Positions 44,212 to 56,665 of a stretch of 64,000 nucleotides of DNA are shown one piece after another. The position numbers and the translations under genes were made by a program. Under the pieces are notes generated by a model that was not told the origin of the DNA, ran no database searches, and saw nothing but the letters and a program-made list of their open reading frames with translations. The DNA comes from Ceratodon purpureus. Its lineage: Eukaryota; Streptophyta; Bryopsida; Pseudoditrichales; Ditrichaceae. The DNA lies in NCBI GenBank assembly GCA_014871385.1, contig CM026425.1:4800496-4864495 (forward strand), written 5' to 3'. Within the stretch, counting starts at the first letter, position 1; the number at the start of each line of letters is the position of its first letter.

Positions 44212-47200
44212 AGGTAGAGGCACCCATAGTCGACCGGGCCCCCATACCTGTGCACTAGAGTGACATGGTAACCGTCACATGCATGACCTGTGCTCAGTAT
44301 GGTAGGCGTCAGCTAATTTTCAGCGACTTGCAATGCATACACAGGATTGACGGCATGACAAATAGTGGGCTAACTGATTAACATAGCATCGTGGTTGGTA
44401 AATGGGGCCTTGCAATTTATAGAAGGTGTGCGTTTCGGATGAAATTAGAGGTACATGCAAGTGGCAATCCGAGTTTAGGAAGACAGGTTTCAGTGGTAGC
44501 AGAATTGACTTGTGTAATCGGTGGTGAACATAATCAGAGTTATGGATTAACGGTTTCTAGGTACAGGCAGATCATGGGGCTAACTACCACCTCATGACAA
44601 TGAGATTATAAAGCAGGGCCTTCCTTGAAGCCATTAAGCACAGTTTGCAGCCACTGTCTCGCTTCTAACTAACGTAGCTAAGTTATTCAATATACAGTCT
44701 CATAAGCAGTTCCAGTCTCAGATCACTTTGTTCCGAAGTCATGGGTGAAGAGTTCCTTTGCCGTGGGAGTCGCCGTAGACAGCATGCCGAAGTCGATGAC
44801 GATGTCTTCTTGTTACATGACGATGATGTAGATTGCTTCCCGGAGCTGCAGTACGGTGACACTTCCGGGGGATCAGAATCAGAATTTTTGAGTGGAGATG
44901 ATGAGAGTCCAATCGGGACGCAGGTCATTGACTACAGTGACTTACATGTTTTGCAGGATTATCGGCAGAATGGAAGAAGGGGCGGTCGACGGACTGCAGC
45001 TGAAGGTTTCGGAGCTCCTGAGCGTGGATCCGCAGCGCCTGTCGACAATGGGAGAAGGGAGGGTCGATCTGCACCGCCGCTTGAAGGTCGAGGCCTCCTT
45101 CGGCCGGTCCATCAATCAGCGGAGCTGGTCAGGCCGGGCCCAGGGCTGCTTCGAAGCAGCCAGTCAGCGTTCCGCGCACCTCGCGTTCGCTTGTATGCCA
45201 ATACGCCGGCAGCCACTGGTGAACGTCGCATGCCGCCTCGAAGTCAGCGCAGGAGCCAGCCTTCGCAACTCCGTCCAGGTATCTCTCATTCAGCTGATCA
45301 ATACACGCTTCCTCATGGCCTGCAGCATTCAGAGAATGTTACTGCCAGAGGATCACAAAGGCGGAGAACATGTACAGCACGTCCCAAACAAAACTTGTGG
45401 AGTAATGAGGACTTACAGAAGGCACTAGCGGCAGTAGACGACGGACATAACATGAGGAAGGCTGCCAGAATGCACAACATACCTTATTCGTCGTTTCGGG
45501 AGTGGTGTTACGGGATGCGTACGAGCCGGAAGAAGGGGCCTCCTAGCGTTTTGAGTCCCGCTGAGGAGGACCAGTTGTGCGCCTACTTGCTGGAGATGTG
45601 TGATCGAGGATTCGGCTTGTCTCCCACAGCCCTTCGAATGAAGGTGTACGAAATAACGCAGTCTCGATGGACACCATTCCGGGATGGCATCCCAGGAAGG
45701 GGATGGATGCGGTGGTGGAAGCGGCGACATCCTGAATTGACCCTGCGCGTATCACAAGCACTTGAGTCAGCCCGTGCAAGAGGACTGTGCGAGGAGAATG
45801 TGAGAAGCTTCTACGAAAATCTGCAACACCTATATGATTTGCATAAGTACACACCTGATAGGGTATGGAACTGCGATGAATCTGGAGCACAGGCAGGAAG
45901 AAATGGAGGGGCAGTTGTCATTGCTAAAAGAGGTGCGCGTCGGGTACATACCGTTGTGCCAAACCAAAGAGAGTGGTTATCTGTTTTGGTTTGTATCTCA
46001 GCTTCGGGATCCTCTATCCCAACATTCTACATTTTCCGGGGTAGACGTTTTCGACAGAATTACATAGAGAAATGTGAACATGGAGCTACAATGGCTATGC
46101 AACAGAAGGCATGGATGACGTCTTACCTGTTTTCGGCTTGGATTTCACATTTCATTGAGAGTGTGAGAAGAAACTGTGGCATCTCCCCCGAAAACCGACA
46201 CCTGTTAATCCTAGATGGACATAACAGTCATGTCACGTTTGATGTGGTTAGGGAAGCAAGCGCAGCAGGGTTAGATTTGCTAACGCTTCCTTCACACACG
46301 TCACACGCACTTCAACCATTAGATGTGGGGGTTTTTAAACCTTTTAAGCAATATTTTAGAGAGTACCGTGACTACTGGACCAGCAGACACCTAAACGAAG
46401 CTGCTGCTAAGGATACATTAGCCCAGTGGGTTTCACTAGCTTTGAGGCGCTCTCTAAGTCCTAGCAACATTAAAAAGGGATTCAGTGCTACTGGAATTTG
46501 GCCATTAGATTTTAATGCAGTGAATGAGCACATGCGTCCCTCTGAAACGTATGAGGCAGTCGACAGTGGCCTGGACACATCTGAGACTACAGCGCAGACT
46601 CAGCAGGGTGAGGGCTCTGCAGGACCGAGTCACCAAACAACTGCGACTGCTACTGCGACTGCTACTGCATTCGACATGGACGCTGCAAGAGAAGATGGAG
46701 AGCACGAGGACAGAAACTTATCTGTTGAAAACCATGCCGACATTGAGGCTGAATTTGCCGAAGTCCCGGACTCAAGCGCAGTGCACTTCTTCGTTGACGC
46801 TGATCCCACCGACCCCACTGTTGCGGACGAGATAGTCGGCTTCGAGGAGGGCGGCGCTGCTGTCGACTCCATCACGCAATTCCTCACGCTGCCAACTGTG
46901 GCATCAAGGGTTACTTCACGATCGCGGGACCCAATCATGGACTTCAGCAAGTCTATAATGTTGACGTCCGATCAATACATTCAAGCAGCTGCGGAATTGA
47001 AGGAAGCGAAAGCACAAGCAGCAAGGCAAAAAGAAGAAGCGAGGGTTGAAAAAGAAGAGCGACGGAAGCGCAAAGACATTGAACGCGAGGAAGCCAGGGT
47101 AGCAAAAGAGGCTCGCGCGGTGGAAGTCGCCGAGGCCCGCGCCCACAAGGCCGCCGAACGAGAGGAAGCCCGTGTAGCGAAAGCCGCACGAGCTGCAGAG

Positions 47201-48254
47201 ATTGCAGCGGCCAAAGCCGCCAAGGCTGCCCAACGTGAGGAAGCCCAACGACTGAAGGCGGAACGCGCCATGGCTGCTTCGGAGGCACGGGCTCGCCGAG
47301 AGTCTGAGAGGGCCCACGCATCGGCAATGGACCTCCTCGTCGCAGCAGATAGGGCCCAAAGGCAGTCGACGAGGGCTGCGGAGACAACACAGGGGCAACA
47401 AACTCTAAGCCGACAGTTCCAGCAGGTTCCCCGTCTCGCCCCGAACCTCACCGCACCGAATCAAGCCATACCGAGGTTTGTTACACAGGTATCGTCTACG
47501 TTGCACTCGCCACCGGAGGATCCACTCTTCTGGCGCATGCAGCAATTACCAGTCGACAGTCAAGCAATTCGCCCCTCGCCAATCCCTCACCACTCGCAAG
47601 CGTCGCAGCATCCTCCACTTGATTTGTACAGAGGAATTCCGTGGCAATCGCAACACCTCCCGCCACAGATTGACCGAGCAAACGCACCATCAACCGCACC
47701 AACGAGCGCACAAACAGGACGAGAACATGCAACAATTGATTCCGCAAACGAGGAGCCGAGAGGTTCCGTTGGCAATGACCGTTGCCTGGGCGGAAGCGTA
47801 AGTTAGCGCGGGGGTTTAGAATTAGGCTGGCACCCTTCTGTTCACCACTGAGTTTGCCTCCCGCGAGTTTAGGGTACACCTTGGATGACTGAAGCCCAGC
47901 AGGTGGCCACTTTTCTGTTTCCAAGTTGTCGACTTCTGGTCCCTGCTTGCTCTGTAATGAGTACGATTTGTGGCAGGCACTTGTCACATCTGAGCACGAT
48001 TTGTGCAAATTTTAATTGCTGGGTTTTTGTATTCTCATTAACAGCTTCTCGTGAGTCTATTGGCTCTGTATTGGTTTCAGAGCACTTTTTGATTCTAAAA
48101 TTCATAGTAATTTGCACATTGCAGAAAAAAAAAATGAAAAATCTCCATTCCTTGAGAACCTTATTTCTCTATGCAAGAAAAATAACCCCATAGGATTCCA
48201 CCTCAATTATATATCAAAAATCGCTTAAGTGGTCGACTTTAGGTGCCTCTACCT
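44212..48254 (+). mobile_element. Full-length pogo/Tigger-type element (Tc1/mariner superfamily)
   Basis: A 4043-bp element is flanked by TA (44210-44211 and 48255-48256). The inverted ends are AGGTAGAGGCACC...GTCGACC on the left (44212-44235) and the same with three differences on the right (48231-48254). It has a single long gene, 44741-47806, with no interruption. Ends, TA target and transposase all agree with a pogo-like assignment, and it is possibly still mobile. Confidence 0.88.
44741..47806 (+). CDS. Pogo/Tigger-like transposase, 1021 aa
   Basis: From ATG the N-terminal 200 residues are acidic and then low complexity. A helix-turn-helix follows (WSNEDLQKALAAVDDG..MRKAAR..IPYSSFREW, psq/CENP-B type). 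Next is a CENP-B-like second DNA-binding module (LSPAEEDQLCAYLLEMCDRG...RWWKRRHPEL). The DDE_1 catalytic domain has WNCDESG (Asp about 379), LILDGHNSH (Asp about 492) and LQPLDVGVFKPFK (Asp about 528), a DD35D spacing. The C-terminal 350 residues include a long Glu/Ala/Arg coiled coil (47000-47330) and a Gln/Pro-rich tail. Pogo transposases are usually 500-600 aa, so the C-terminal half is an extension. The whole frame is open, which argues for recent activity. Confidence 0.85.
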   Translation: MGEEFLCRGSRRRQHAEVDDDVFLLHDDDVDCFPELQYGDTSGGSESEFLSGDDESPIGTQVIDYSDLHVLQDYRQNGRRGGRRTAAEGFGAPERGSAAPVDNGRREGRSAPPLEGRGLLRPVHQSAELVRPGPGLLRSSQSAFRAPRVRLYANTPAATGERRMPPRSQRRSQPSQLRPGISHSADQYTLPHGLQHSENVTARGSQRRRTCTARPKQNLWSNEDLQKALAAVDDGHNMRKAARMHNIPYSSFREWCYGMRTSRKKGPPSVLSPAEEDQLCAYLLEMCDRGFGLSPTALRMKVYEITQSRWTPFRDGIPGRGWMRWWKRRHPELTLRVSQALESARARGLCEENVRSFYENLQHLYDLHKYTPDRVWNCDESGAQAGRNGGAVVIAKRGARRVHTVVPNQREWLSVLVCISASGSSIPTFYIFRGRRFRQNYIEKCEHGATMAMQQKAWMTSYLFSAWISHFIESVRRNCGISPENRHLLILDGHNSHVTFDVVREASAAGLDLLTLPSHTSHALQPLDVGVFKPFKQYFREYRDYWTSRHLNEAAAKDTLAQWVSLALRRSLSPSNIKKGFSATGIWPLDFNAVNEHMRPSETYEAVDSGLDTSETTAQTQQGEGSAGPSHQTTATATATATAFDMDAAREDGEHEDRNLSVENHADIEAEFAEVPDSSAVHFFVDADPTDPTVADEIVGFEEGGAAVDSITQFLTLPTVASRVTSRSRDPIMDFSKSIMLTSDQYIQAAAELKEAKAQAARQKEEARVEKEERRKRKDIEREEARVAKEARAVEVAEARAHKAAEREEARVAKAARAAEIAAAKAAKAAQREEAQRLKAERAMAASEARARRESERAHASAMDLLVAADRAQRQSTRAAETTQGQQTLSRQFQQVPRLAPNLTAPNQAIPRFVTQVSSTLHSPPEDPLFWRMQQLPVDSQAIRPSPIPHHSQASQHPPLDLYRGIPWQSQHLPPQIDRANAPSTAPTSAQTGREHATIDSANEEPRGSVGNDRCLGGSVS

Positions 48255-50192
48255 TAGTGTTCTCTCATAGGCAGTGCCTTTGCCTTGAGCTTTCACTCTG
48301 GTCAGTTCTGATCATGTGAAGGTTTCCGTTCTCAGTTTTACTCTGATTCGGTTCTCCTTTACGGTTCACCTGGAGTTTCTCCTAGGGCAATTAGCTAGTT
48401 GGACTAGTTGATATTTTAGTTTGACAGTTCCCTGTTTAGCCTCCACTTTGTGTGCCCTGTCACGCGAGTGATGTTTGGTAGTTAGCTGGTTGGACTAGTT
48501 AATTTTGTTAGACAGTTCTCTGTTTGACCTCCACTTGGCGTGGCCTGTCACGCGAGTGATGGTTGGTTAGACCCGTTTGGGTCCGGCTTGGCGTTCCCTC
48601 TGCCTTTCCTCGGGGTGTTTCCCCTGAGGCTTGTTTCTTGGTTTACTTTTAATTACCCCGAAAAGGGAGCTTGAGGCCTGAGTTTACAGGAATAGTAACT
48701 CCCTCGAGACTGGGACTACAGGTACAGTACCGTCTTCAGATGAATATGCCTCCGTTCGAGACATTATTAAAGCATATCACAGTGCTACCAATATGAAAAT
48801 ATTCAAGGTTTGCAAGTGTCTGCACCTGACCTTGTCATCTAACTTAAGTTAAGGCACAGTCACGAGATAACTATTGACCAGCACCAATTTCCAAACACTG
48901 GAATAGAAGCCTCATTCAAACCCACCAAACACCGGAACAGAAACATCATCCGATCCGGTGGTGGACTCGTGCGATGCAAACTGCCCTGAACCCTGTTCGG
49001 ACTCTCTCAGTTTGCGCAGGAACCCGACTGTCTCCACCATCCCGCACATTCTTCAGACGCTAGAGTTTTAATCCTCGTCCGGGTAAGTTACTTTCTGGAA
49101 GTTGGCACCGTGGATGTTTCCACTTGATCGCTGCTGGTGCAGACTTCAGAAACTGATTAGTGGATCAGCGCTGCCTCGCATGGTGTAGAACTGTCGGTAG
49201 ACGCTCTTTGGCGGTGCATCCGAATGCGTGCATCAGGTGGGTATGCTTTCCTTTGTTTGTCGATTGAGTTACATTCAGTAGCTTTTCGTCTTCAGTTCAA
49301 CGTCGTTTGATTTGGATCACTTAGTGCCAAATATATGTCGTATGATCTGGGATATGTAGCGAAGGGTTATGGTTCTAGCACGATATTTGGTCATATGTAT
49401 ATCTGGCTTCCATGTCTTCTAGTCTTGCTCGTTCATGTCTTTCTGCAATCTCTTGGGGTAATGATCTCGTGCTTGTGTTGTCCACTACCTCTCAAGTGTG
49501 GCGGTGCTGAAGCAAGTTTTTATTCCCGTGTTTGTCGTTAGGATATTGTCTGGAAACCCTAGGACTGCACAGAACATGTTTATAACTCAAATTAGGGATC
49601 GCATTATATTGAACTTTGAAATCCGGGAACGAAATAAGAAAGCACGTAGTAGTGTCTCATATGTAGACTGTGGAGTTGATAGCTGGTGCCGTGGAGGCTA
49701 GACTGTCCTGCTAAGGACTTCGCACTCCCCACCATCATTCCAACCTATTAACATTTAACTGTCGATTATAATCGGGGAAAGGAATCGTCTAGGTATTTTC
49801 CTTGATCATAATCACGGTTGTAACTAATCAAGACTTTAGCTTCAAAATTTCTATGCTCTTGTTGCGAAGATCATTGCCCGCTAACTTCACAGGGGCCTGC
49901 AGACCCAGAATATGAGCAAACATTAGAACACCAGCATTGACTGTCATTATTTCCCAGATGCGGTTTCTCCGAATTCACTCCTCAGTACGGGTGAAGATGG
50001 TCATGTTCGCTAAGTATGCAAGAGCGCGAAGCTGCAAGTGAATTCTGTTTCAAAGTCTTCCGAGCAGCGTTCACCATAAGTACTGTCAGCAAGGCCTGGT
50101 GAGCCGCATCTGTGTCACCGAGATCTTCATCTACGACTCCCATATATACTCCTCTCTGTGATTGACAACCGTTTCCGGAGACAGGGGTAGCC
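48255..50192. other. Upstream region of TNL2 with retroelement-like remnant
   Basis: No gene is seen. Two imperfect 91-bp tandem units (48391-48481 and 48482-48572, both with 'cctgtcacgcgagtgatg') are present. The nearest 200 bp should hold the TNL2 promoter and 5' UTR. Confidence 0.45.
48391..48572. repeat. Two-copy 91-bp tandem repeat
   Basis: 'ttagct.gttggactagtt' through 'cctgtcacgcgagtgatg' is repeated once with about ten differences. Confidence 0.75.
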
Positions 50193-53100
50193 ATGGACGA
50201 TTACGACGTGTTCCTTAACCATCGCGGGCCTGATGTGAAAGGCGGTTTCGTGGCTCACTTGCATGATGCGCTTCGCTCAGCTGGGCTGAACCCGTTTCTA
50301 GACAAGACATCTTTGGTCAAGGGGAACCCAGCTTTCACATCCATCGATGCCGCTTTGGAAGTGGCAAAAGTTCACATTGCAGTGGTGTCGAGAGGGTATG
50401 CTGAGTCGAAGTATTGCTTGAGCGAACTGGCGGCCATGATGAGGAGCGGGAAGCCCGTGATTCCGGTGTTGTACAATGTGGAGCCTGCGGAGCTGCGTCG
50501 GGTGGAGAGGGGCCCCTTTGCAGCCGCATTCAAGAAGCACAAGTCGAGGGAAACAACGGAGAGAGTGGAGGAATGGGCGGATGCTCTTCGCAAACTGGCA
50601 GACATCACTGCATTCGTCTTCCGCTTATCTGACTACAGAGGGTGAGTTCATAATTTTCTGCAAGTTTCTGCAAAGACAGTTCATGGAACATGTCTATCTT
50701 TTTGAATTAGTTTGTTGGAATTATCGAGCAGCTTCATTTGATGGAAGTTTAGCACAGAAGTTGTCATGGATACTGCACGTCGGAGCCAGCTTAAGAAATA
50801 CAGTTTAACTTGGTACTAATAACAATAATGCCTACTTGGACAAAGTCACTTCAGTGAACATGGTGTAAAGAGCGACGTGAATGTAGAGAATCCAGACAGA
50901 AGGAAGATTGTTCTTTGGGAACAAGAATCGTGTGAAGCCAAGGTGTGATATGTCAACATGGTTGTCATTTGAAGAGTAAGTACATGCATGAATATGTGAT
51001 TTCAAAGAGATATTGATGGTTGGCTGAGTGATGTAGGGATGAAGCGGAGTTGAAACGTGAAGTGGTGGATGCTGTTACAAGCTTATTGCCTTTACACGGA
51101 GCATTGCAAGTTCAAGGTCACGTGTTTGGTTTAGAAGAGCAAGTGAAGATATGCATGCACAAGGTGGAGGCTATGTCCAATGCCACAAGCTTAGTGGGCC
51201 TAGTTGGTATGGGTGGGATTGGCAAGTCGACTCTTGCAAAAGAGATATACAACCGTTGCATTCACCAAAGGAGGTTCCAAGCTATGAGCTTTTTGAAAAT
51301 TGACCATTCTACATCCTCAAGCATGGAGGTTGGATCAAGTTTATTGAGCAAGTTGCATCAGCAACTGCTATGGGATCTCATGTGTGTACCACATGGTAGT
51401 CCACAAAGTTACAGCTATTGGTTTGAGAAGTTATCAAAGCGAGGTCGAGTATTGGTTGTCTTGGATGGTATCCAAGATAGATTTTTATTTGAAAATCTCA
51501 TATTGAACACAAGCTCACTTGCTCTTGGGAGTTGCATCATTGTGACATCACGAGATCACCAACTTCTCAAGTTGACTTCTAGAAACTCTAGTCTCTACCT
51601 CCATGAAGTCACTCTATTGGGATGTGAAGACTCTCAAAAACTATTCAATTGGTATGCCTTTGGTGATCAAGATGTTCCAAAGAATTTACAAGGTTTGGCT
51701 AAAGATGTAAGCAAGTCTTGTGGTGGCCTACCACTTGCATTGAAGGTGGTTGGATCAAATTTGTTTGGTAAAGTTTCAGAGGAAGACCGCGAATGTATAT
51801 GGCCTGAGGCAATAGAAGCTTTGAAGGGAGATGGGGATGTTAAGAGAGCTCTAAAATGGAGCTATGATTGCCTATCACAGGTGGAGAAGTTGATGTTTGT
51901 GGATATTGCATGTGTATTTTGTGGGTGGAAGAAAGATGAGGCCATGAAGATTTGGCAAAGTTGCAAGGATTGTTTATCATGTTGTGGTAATGGAACACCA
52001 CATAATTCTTTGAGGAATCTCATTGATAAATCGTTTCTCACAGTTGATGGAAGTAGTGATGGAGGTATTATGGAAATGCATGGGCTTTTAAGAGACATGG
52101 GCCAAGACATTGGAATGGTTGATGGAAGCCATTTGTGGAAAGGAAATGCTACAAGAGTAATGGTCCAAGACAAAAACCATGTAAGTGTTACTATCATTAG
52201 TATGATTATTTTTTCTTTTATGCTATCATGAATGCCTTTGACTTGGTATTTGCATTAGTTTATACTTTGAAACAAAATATACAAAATACCATGAACCAAT
52301 TTGTTCAAGTTTCCATCATTTCAACCTATTTACTTGAATAGTGTTTTGGTTTTTGTGGTGCAGATTTCGAACAAAGTAAGGGCAATCAATCTTGCCAACA
52401 TTCCAGAGCATGAATTTGCATTTGAGGATTTTGCAAAAATGGAAAACTTGCACTTCCTTACATTGGATGGATGCAATGTGAGCGGAAATCTTGCAGGCAT
52501 TTCAAAGGAATTGCGATGTTTAAGGTGGAGACATATGCCATTAACAAATGCGCCTTCTATGCAAAATCTATCAAACTTGATATCATTAGATTTTTCTTAT
52601 AGCACCAAGTTGGCCAATATTTGGACACAATCAGATCCAGCCTTGGAGGTATGCTACTTCAATATATGTTTTTGAAAATTGAATCTATTACAATGGATTG
52701 TATTTTGCTCTTATGGCAACAAAAACGTAGATTTTGTGAACCTTATTGAACAAACTTCTTATTGAGATGATCGGTGTGATACCTCATACGCAGAACAAAA
52801 CGAAATTGCTATTCCGGATCCTACAACCAAAACGAACAAGCACAATATTTGTGACTCATGCTCTTGATTTATCTTATGTTTCAGGCTTGCCCAAATCTGC
52901 TGACGCTCGACTTGAAGGAGTGCACATCGATCACCACGCTGCCAGATTCCATAGGTCGATTATCCAGGCTCGAAACATTGGACCTAACTAACTGCAAGAG
53001 TTTGCAGAAGCTCCCGAGTTCTTTTGGCCAGCTCACAGCGCTTGAACACCTTCGTCTATGGGGGTGTGGAAGTCTGGAAGCTCTGCCAGATACCTTCACT

Positions 53101-54099
53101 GCACTCTCTGCTTTGGGTTGGCTGAGCATGAACGGGTGCTCATCCATTTCAGAACTGCCGACAACATTGGGTCTCATGACGGGAATTACCCAGCTCTTGA
53201 TAGACCTTGGGACTGAATCGCAAGCACTCGCTATTGCACAATTGACTGCGCTCGAGCTTGTTTTCGCAACCTGGTGCACTGACGAGGCAGTCGATGCACT
53301 TGACAGCTCAGGCGCACTCAGAAATCTCCACCACCTTCGGGCCTTTTATTTTTTGAAATGCCCGTCCATGACCAAGCTGCCAGAAACCATTGGGCTGTTG
53401 ACGACTCTCGAGAAGCTCTGTTTGTGGGATTGTGAGAAAGTGAGGGAGCTTCCGAACTCCATTGGACGACTCAAACTTCTCACTGATCTGTCCCTATGCT
53501 ATTGCAGCAGGCTAGTGACTCTACCTGATTCTTTGGGTGCACTGACGAGTTTGGAATTTCTGAGGATTCAGGAGTGCCCATCGTTGACGAAGCTCCCAAC
53601 GTCCATAGGCCAATTGTCAAGCCTTCGCTGGTTGTGGATGGAGGGCTGTGGTGAGTTCAGGTCAGTTCCACATTCTCTCAGCCAGTTGAATGCGCTTGAG
53701 ATGCTGCAGATAATGGATTGTGGGAGTCTGGAGGGGATGGGTTTGTTGAGAGCGTTGCAAGGCCTTCGCATTTGGGGATGCACGTCCGCCACAGAGCTTC
53801 CAGGATCATGTCTTGTGGTGGTGGACAGCAATTTCAGGAGTCCTGCTTCTATCTGGGACACCGAGGAAGTTACTTCCTGGTCTCGGTCCCGCTATGATGT
53901 GAAGGAAGTGCGAGTTGTGGAAGCAAATGACTGTGGGTATTTACGCCATGTCCAAGAGGATACTGAGAGCGGACAGCCAATTCTACAACGTGTCCACAAC
54001 TTGCCATGTTGCAATCTGACCCCGGCGTACAAGAAAGAGCGTCTTGGCCCTCATCAGATTTTGTGGCCTACCCCTTTTTCCATCGAAGAAATCGTATGA
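50193..54099 (+). CDS. TNL2: TIR-NB-ARC-LRR immune receptor
   Basis: Exons 50193-50641, 51037-52180, 52364-52648 and 52885-54099 join in phase, about 1030 aa. The TIR domain (residues 1-150) opens DYDVFLNHRGPDVK and keeps the catalytic-Glu motif (SKYCLSELAAM), so NAD-cleaving activity is plausible. The NB-ARC domain has the P-loop GMGGIGKST, kinase-2 RVLVVLDGIQD (Gly in place of the usual second Asp), RNBS-B IIVTSRD, GLPLALK and MHGLLRDMG in the MHD position. The LRR region has about 14 repeats of L..L.L..C..L..LP. TIR-NB-LRR proteins act as intracellular pathogen sensors. Unlike TNL1 there is no Methyltransf_FA tail. Beyond the stop, the +1 frame is open for about 45 codons to 54193 (SYDANLYRASKTDVDD), so the end may be frameshifted or alternatively spliced. 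Confidence 0.88.
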
Positions 54100-55576
54100 T
54101 GCCAATCTGTACCGGGCGTCGAAGACCGATGTGGACGATGTCGGGAGGTATGATCACGTACTTGAAAATGAGAACAATCTGAATGTGAACTAGGTTGGCG
54201 CCAACGCAGATATGAGTACCGTTGTGTTATTTGTTCCAACTTCTCGAGAATATCTACTGGAGCCTTCTAACAACAGAGGTGTCCTGCTCATGAAATTCAA
54301 CTATTTCAGAAGTTGTTTCGCGGGATTAATTATTTCAAATATTCGGAAAATGTCATCACAGTAATTCAAGGTTTACAATGTAACCCGGATTACAATGAAA
54401 TTGAGGATTAATCGGGATCCAGGGATGCCATACTTTGCTAAAGATAATCAAAGGTTAATTCTATCAATATTACCGAACCTTGTAGACTGTCAGGAGACAC
54501 ACTTCAGAGCTCTCTCTGTCTGGACTTGTGTGTTAAAACTACATTTTTTGGAATAGTTATTATTTCTATCCTTCCTGTGAAAATAGAGAAATCAGTGTTT
54601 AACAGTATTTCAATGATGTATGTTGGATGGCTTGTGTGCTGTTGTCTTTGAATGACGGATCTGTGATGCTTCGCTAAACTTGGGAACTTCGGCCTTGGTG
54701 TCAAGACTTGATACCGTACACATGATGGCCAAGGCTTGTCCTGTCGATCAAAGTGATAATTACATTTTTGGCAATCATCACATCTGCACTAGCACTTTCT
54801 TTGAGCATGTTATGTTTAAGCAATTTGCACTTATAACACTTAAAAAAAAGGTTTCCCAAACCCATTGCTGCCCATTAGCTCCAACTGGGCTTTGAAGGGA
54901 CCAGAAAAGAAGAAACTTGTTGCATTCAACACAAGTCAACTGTTATTGCTCGTCTAAAAATTCGGCAAAGACTCATCAATGCAAAAGCCTCGGAACAGAG
55001 AAAAGGACATAAGATGAAAAAATTCCCTTTGAATCGGCAACTATCAGTCACTCAAAAAAGGAAAATTTAATGAATGAAATCATATTCAAAAAATTAGATA
55101 ATAAGTTTTAAACAAGACTTTAATTCTATATTTTATATTTAATTCTCTTTAAAATAAATGTGAAACAAATGTTTTATTCTAACTTAACGTTCAAAGGTTT
55201 AAACTTATTTATCCATGTATACATGTTCTTATTAGTCTAAGTTTTCCTCATAAATATTGTTTGTGATGAACATGCTTCTTCTAAATTAACTATCAAAATT
55301 TGTAGATTAACATTAAGAAATCTATTAAAGGCGTTTAATTTCTTCATCCATATCTTCAAGCAATATAATTCACTAATGATTTCATCAAATTATTACACTA
55401 AAAATGAAATATTACATACAAGTAGGAATTGCAAAGTATACTATTCCACAAAAAAAAAGTGAAGAAGGAATTTAATTTTAGGTATAGACTTCCAATAGTG
55501 TTCTTATTTTTGAACATAAAATTGGTATTAAAGTTGATTTGCAAAAGAAACCATCTCCAATGGATTTGTTTTAAGT
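54100..55576. other. Intergenic, no gene seen
   Basis: The first 95 bp may be a frameshifted tail of TNL2. The rest is AT-rich with no coding signal on either strand. Confidence 0.5.
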
Positions 55577-56665
55577 TGCAATACACACCAAGTGTAATAT
55601 AACTTGAGGTTTAACAATCTTCTAACTTAAAAAAGAAACTGTAATAAAATTCTCTATTGGAAATAAAAATATAAAATCAATTCACCTCTAAATGACTTCC
55701 TCTTCGTCACCTAAAACAATGAAGTCCCATTTAACCATGCAAAACTCCTTTACTTGGTTTTCGATGCTTCTACCCTGGGTTTTGTCCTACTCAATTACAA
55801 GTCACAGCAAGAAAAGGTACAATAGGGAAAAAAATTCTTTAGCAACATCACACATGCTACCATCAACATTATATCTTCCCGGACGACGGCAACTTCCGAC
55901 TTAAGCCACACAATTGCGCTGTTCACAACAATCTAACCATCTATTCCTCAGCTTGGATCAAAAGCTTCAAGAAACTTCCAAACCTCAGTAAAGAACATCC
56001 AATCCCTATAAAAGAAACTCAGTGAAAAAAGATTAAAGGCAACCGATCGTTGATAACTATTTCCCAAACACTTGCTCAAACTCTTCCTACAGTGCCACAA
56101 ATCCAACCATATGAACTGCCATCACTCACATCAAACTGCAGGTTCACCCTGCAAGATATCGTCTAAAGTCACAGACCCCAAGTTTCGAATTCCATACACA
56201 AGCAGAATTTCATGTAAAGAAGCCACAGAATCCACAAACTCACAATTTACAACCACTGCTCCTGTCAGGAAAACTCTGAATTCAGAGAACACTTACAATT
56301 GCGGATTGTTCATTGCAGAAAAGCATGATTCGACAGAGAAGTTTATGAGCTAAGAATTTATTTCGAAAGTAGCTTAAACGCTATCAGTTCCTAAACAATC
56401 ACTACAAGCAGAGCTCTTCACTCGAAGAAACTCTATTTCTTTTCCAAACACGGGCATGGATTCGCAGCTTTCTCAGTGAAAGAATGCAGCCAGGATGTCA
56501 AACGACTGAAACTCACAATCAGCATGAAAAAAATGCGTCGGTCTCAATCTTTACAGGAACCCTAAAAAAACGAACCATGCAACGAAACCCTAATTGAGCT
56601 TCGCAATTCACTTGGCGTACCCTTCGCCAGGCTCATCGTCCATGTGGTACGCCTTCCCCATCACG
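55577..56665. repeat. Right copy of the segmental duplication (other copy 4862-5875)
   Basis: It covers the downstream flank and the last codons of the complex I gene. Here the gene is complete, so this is the intact locus and the copy at 5 kb is the truncated one. Confidence 0.85.

Noticed and set aside
48120-48195. Poly-A-like run near the pogo right end taken as a retroposon tail
   Set aside because: It lies inside the pogo inverted ends, which continue past it, so it belongs to the element's 3' UTR.
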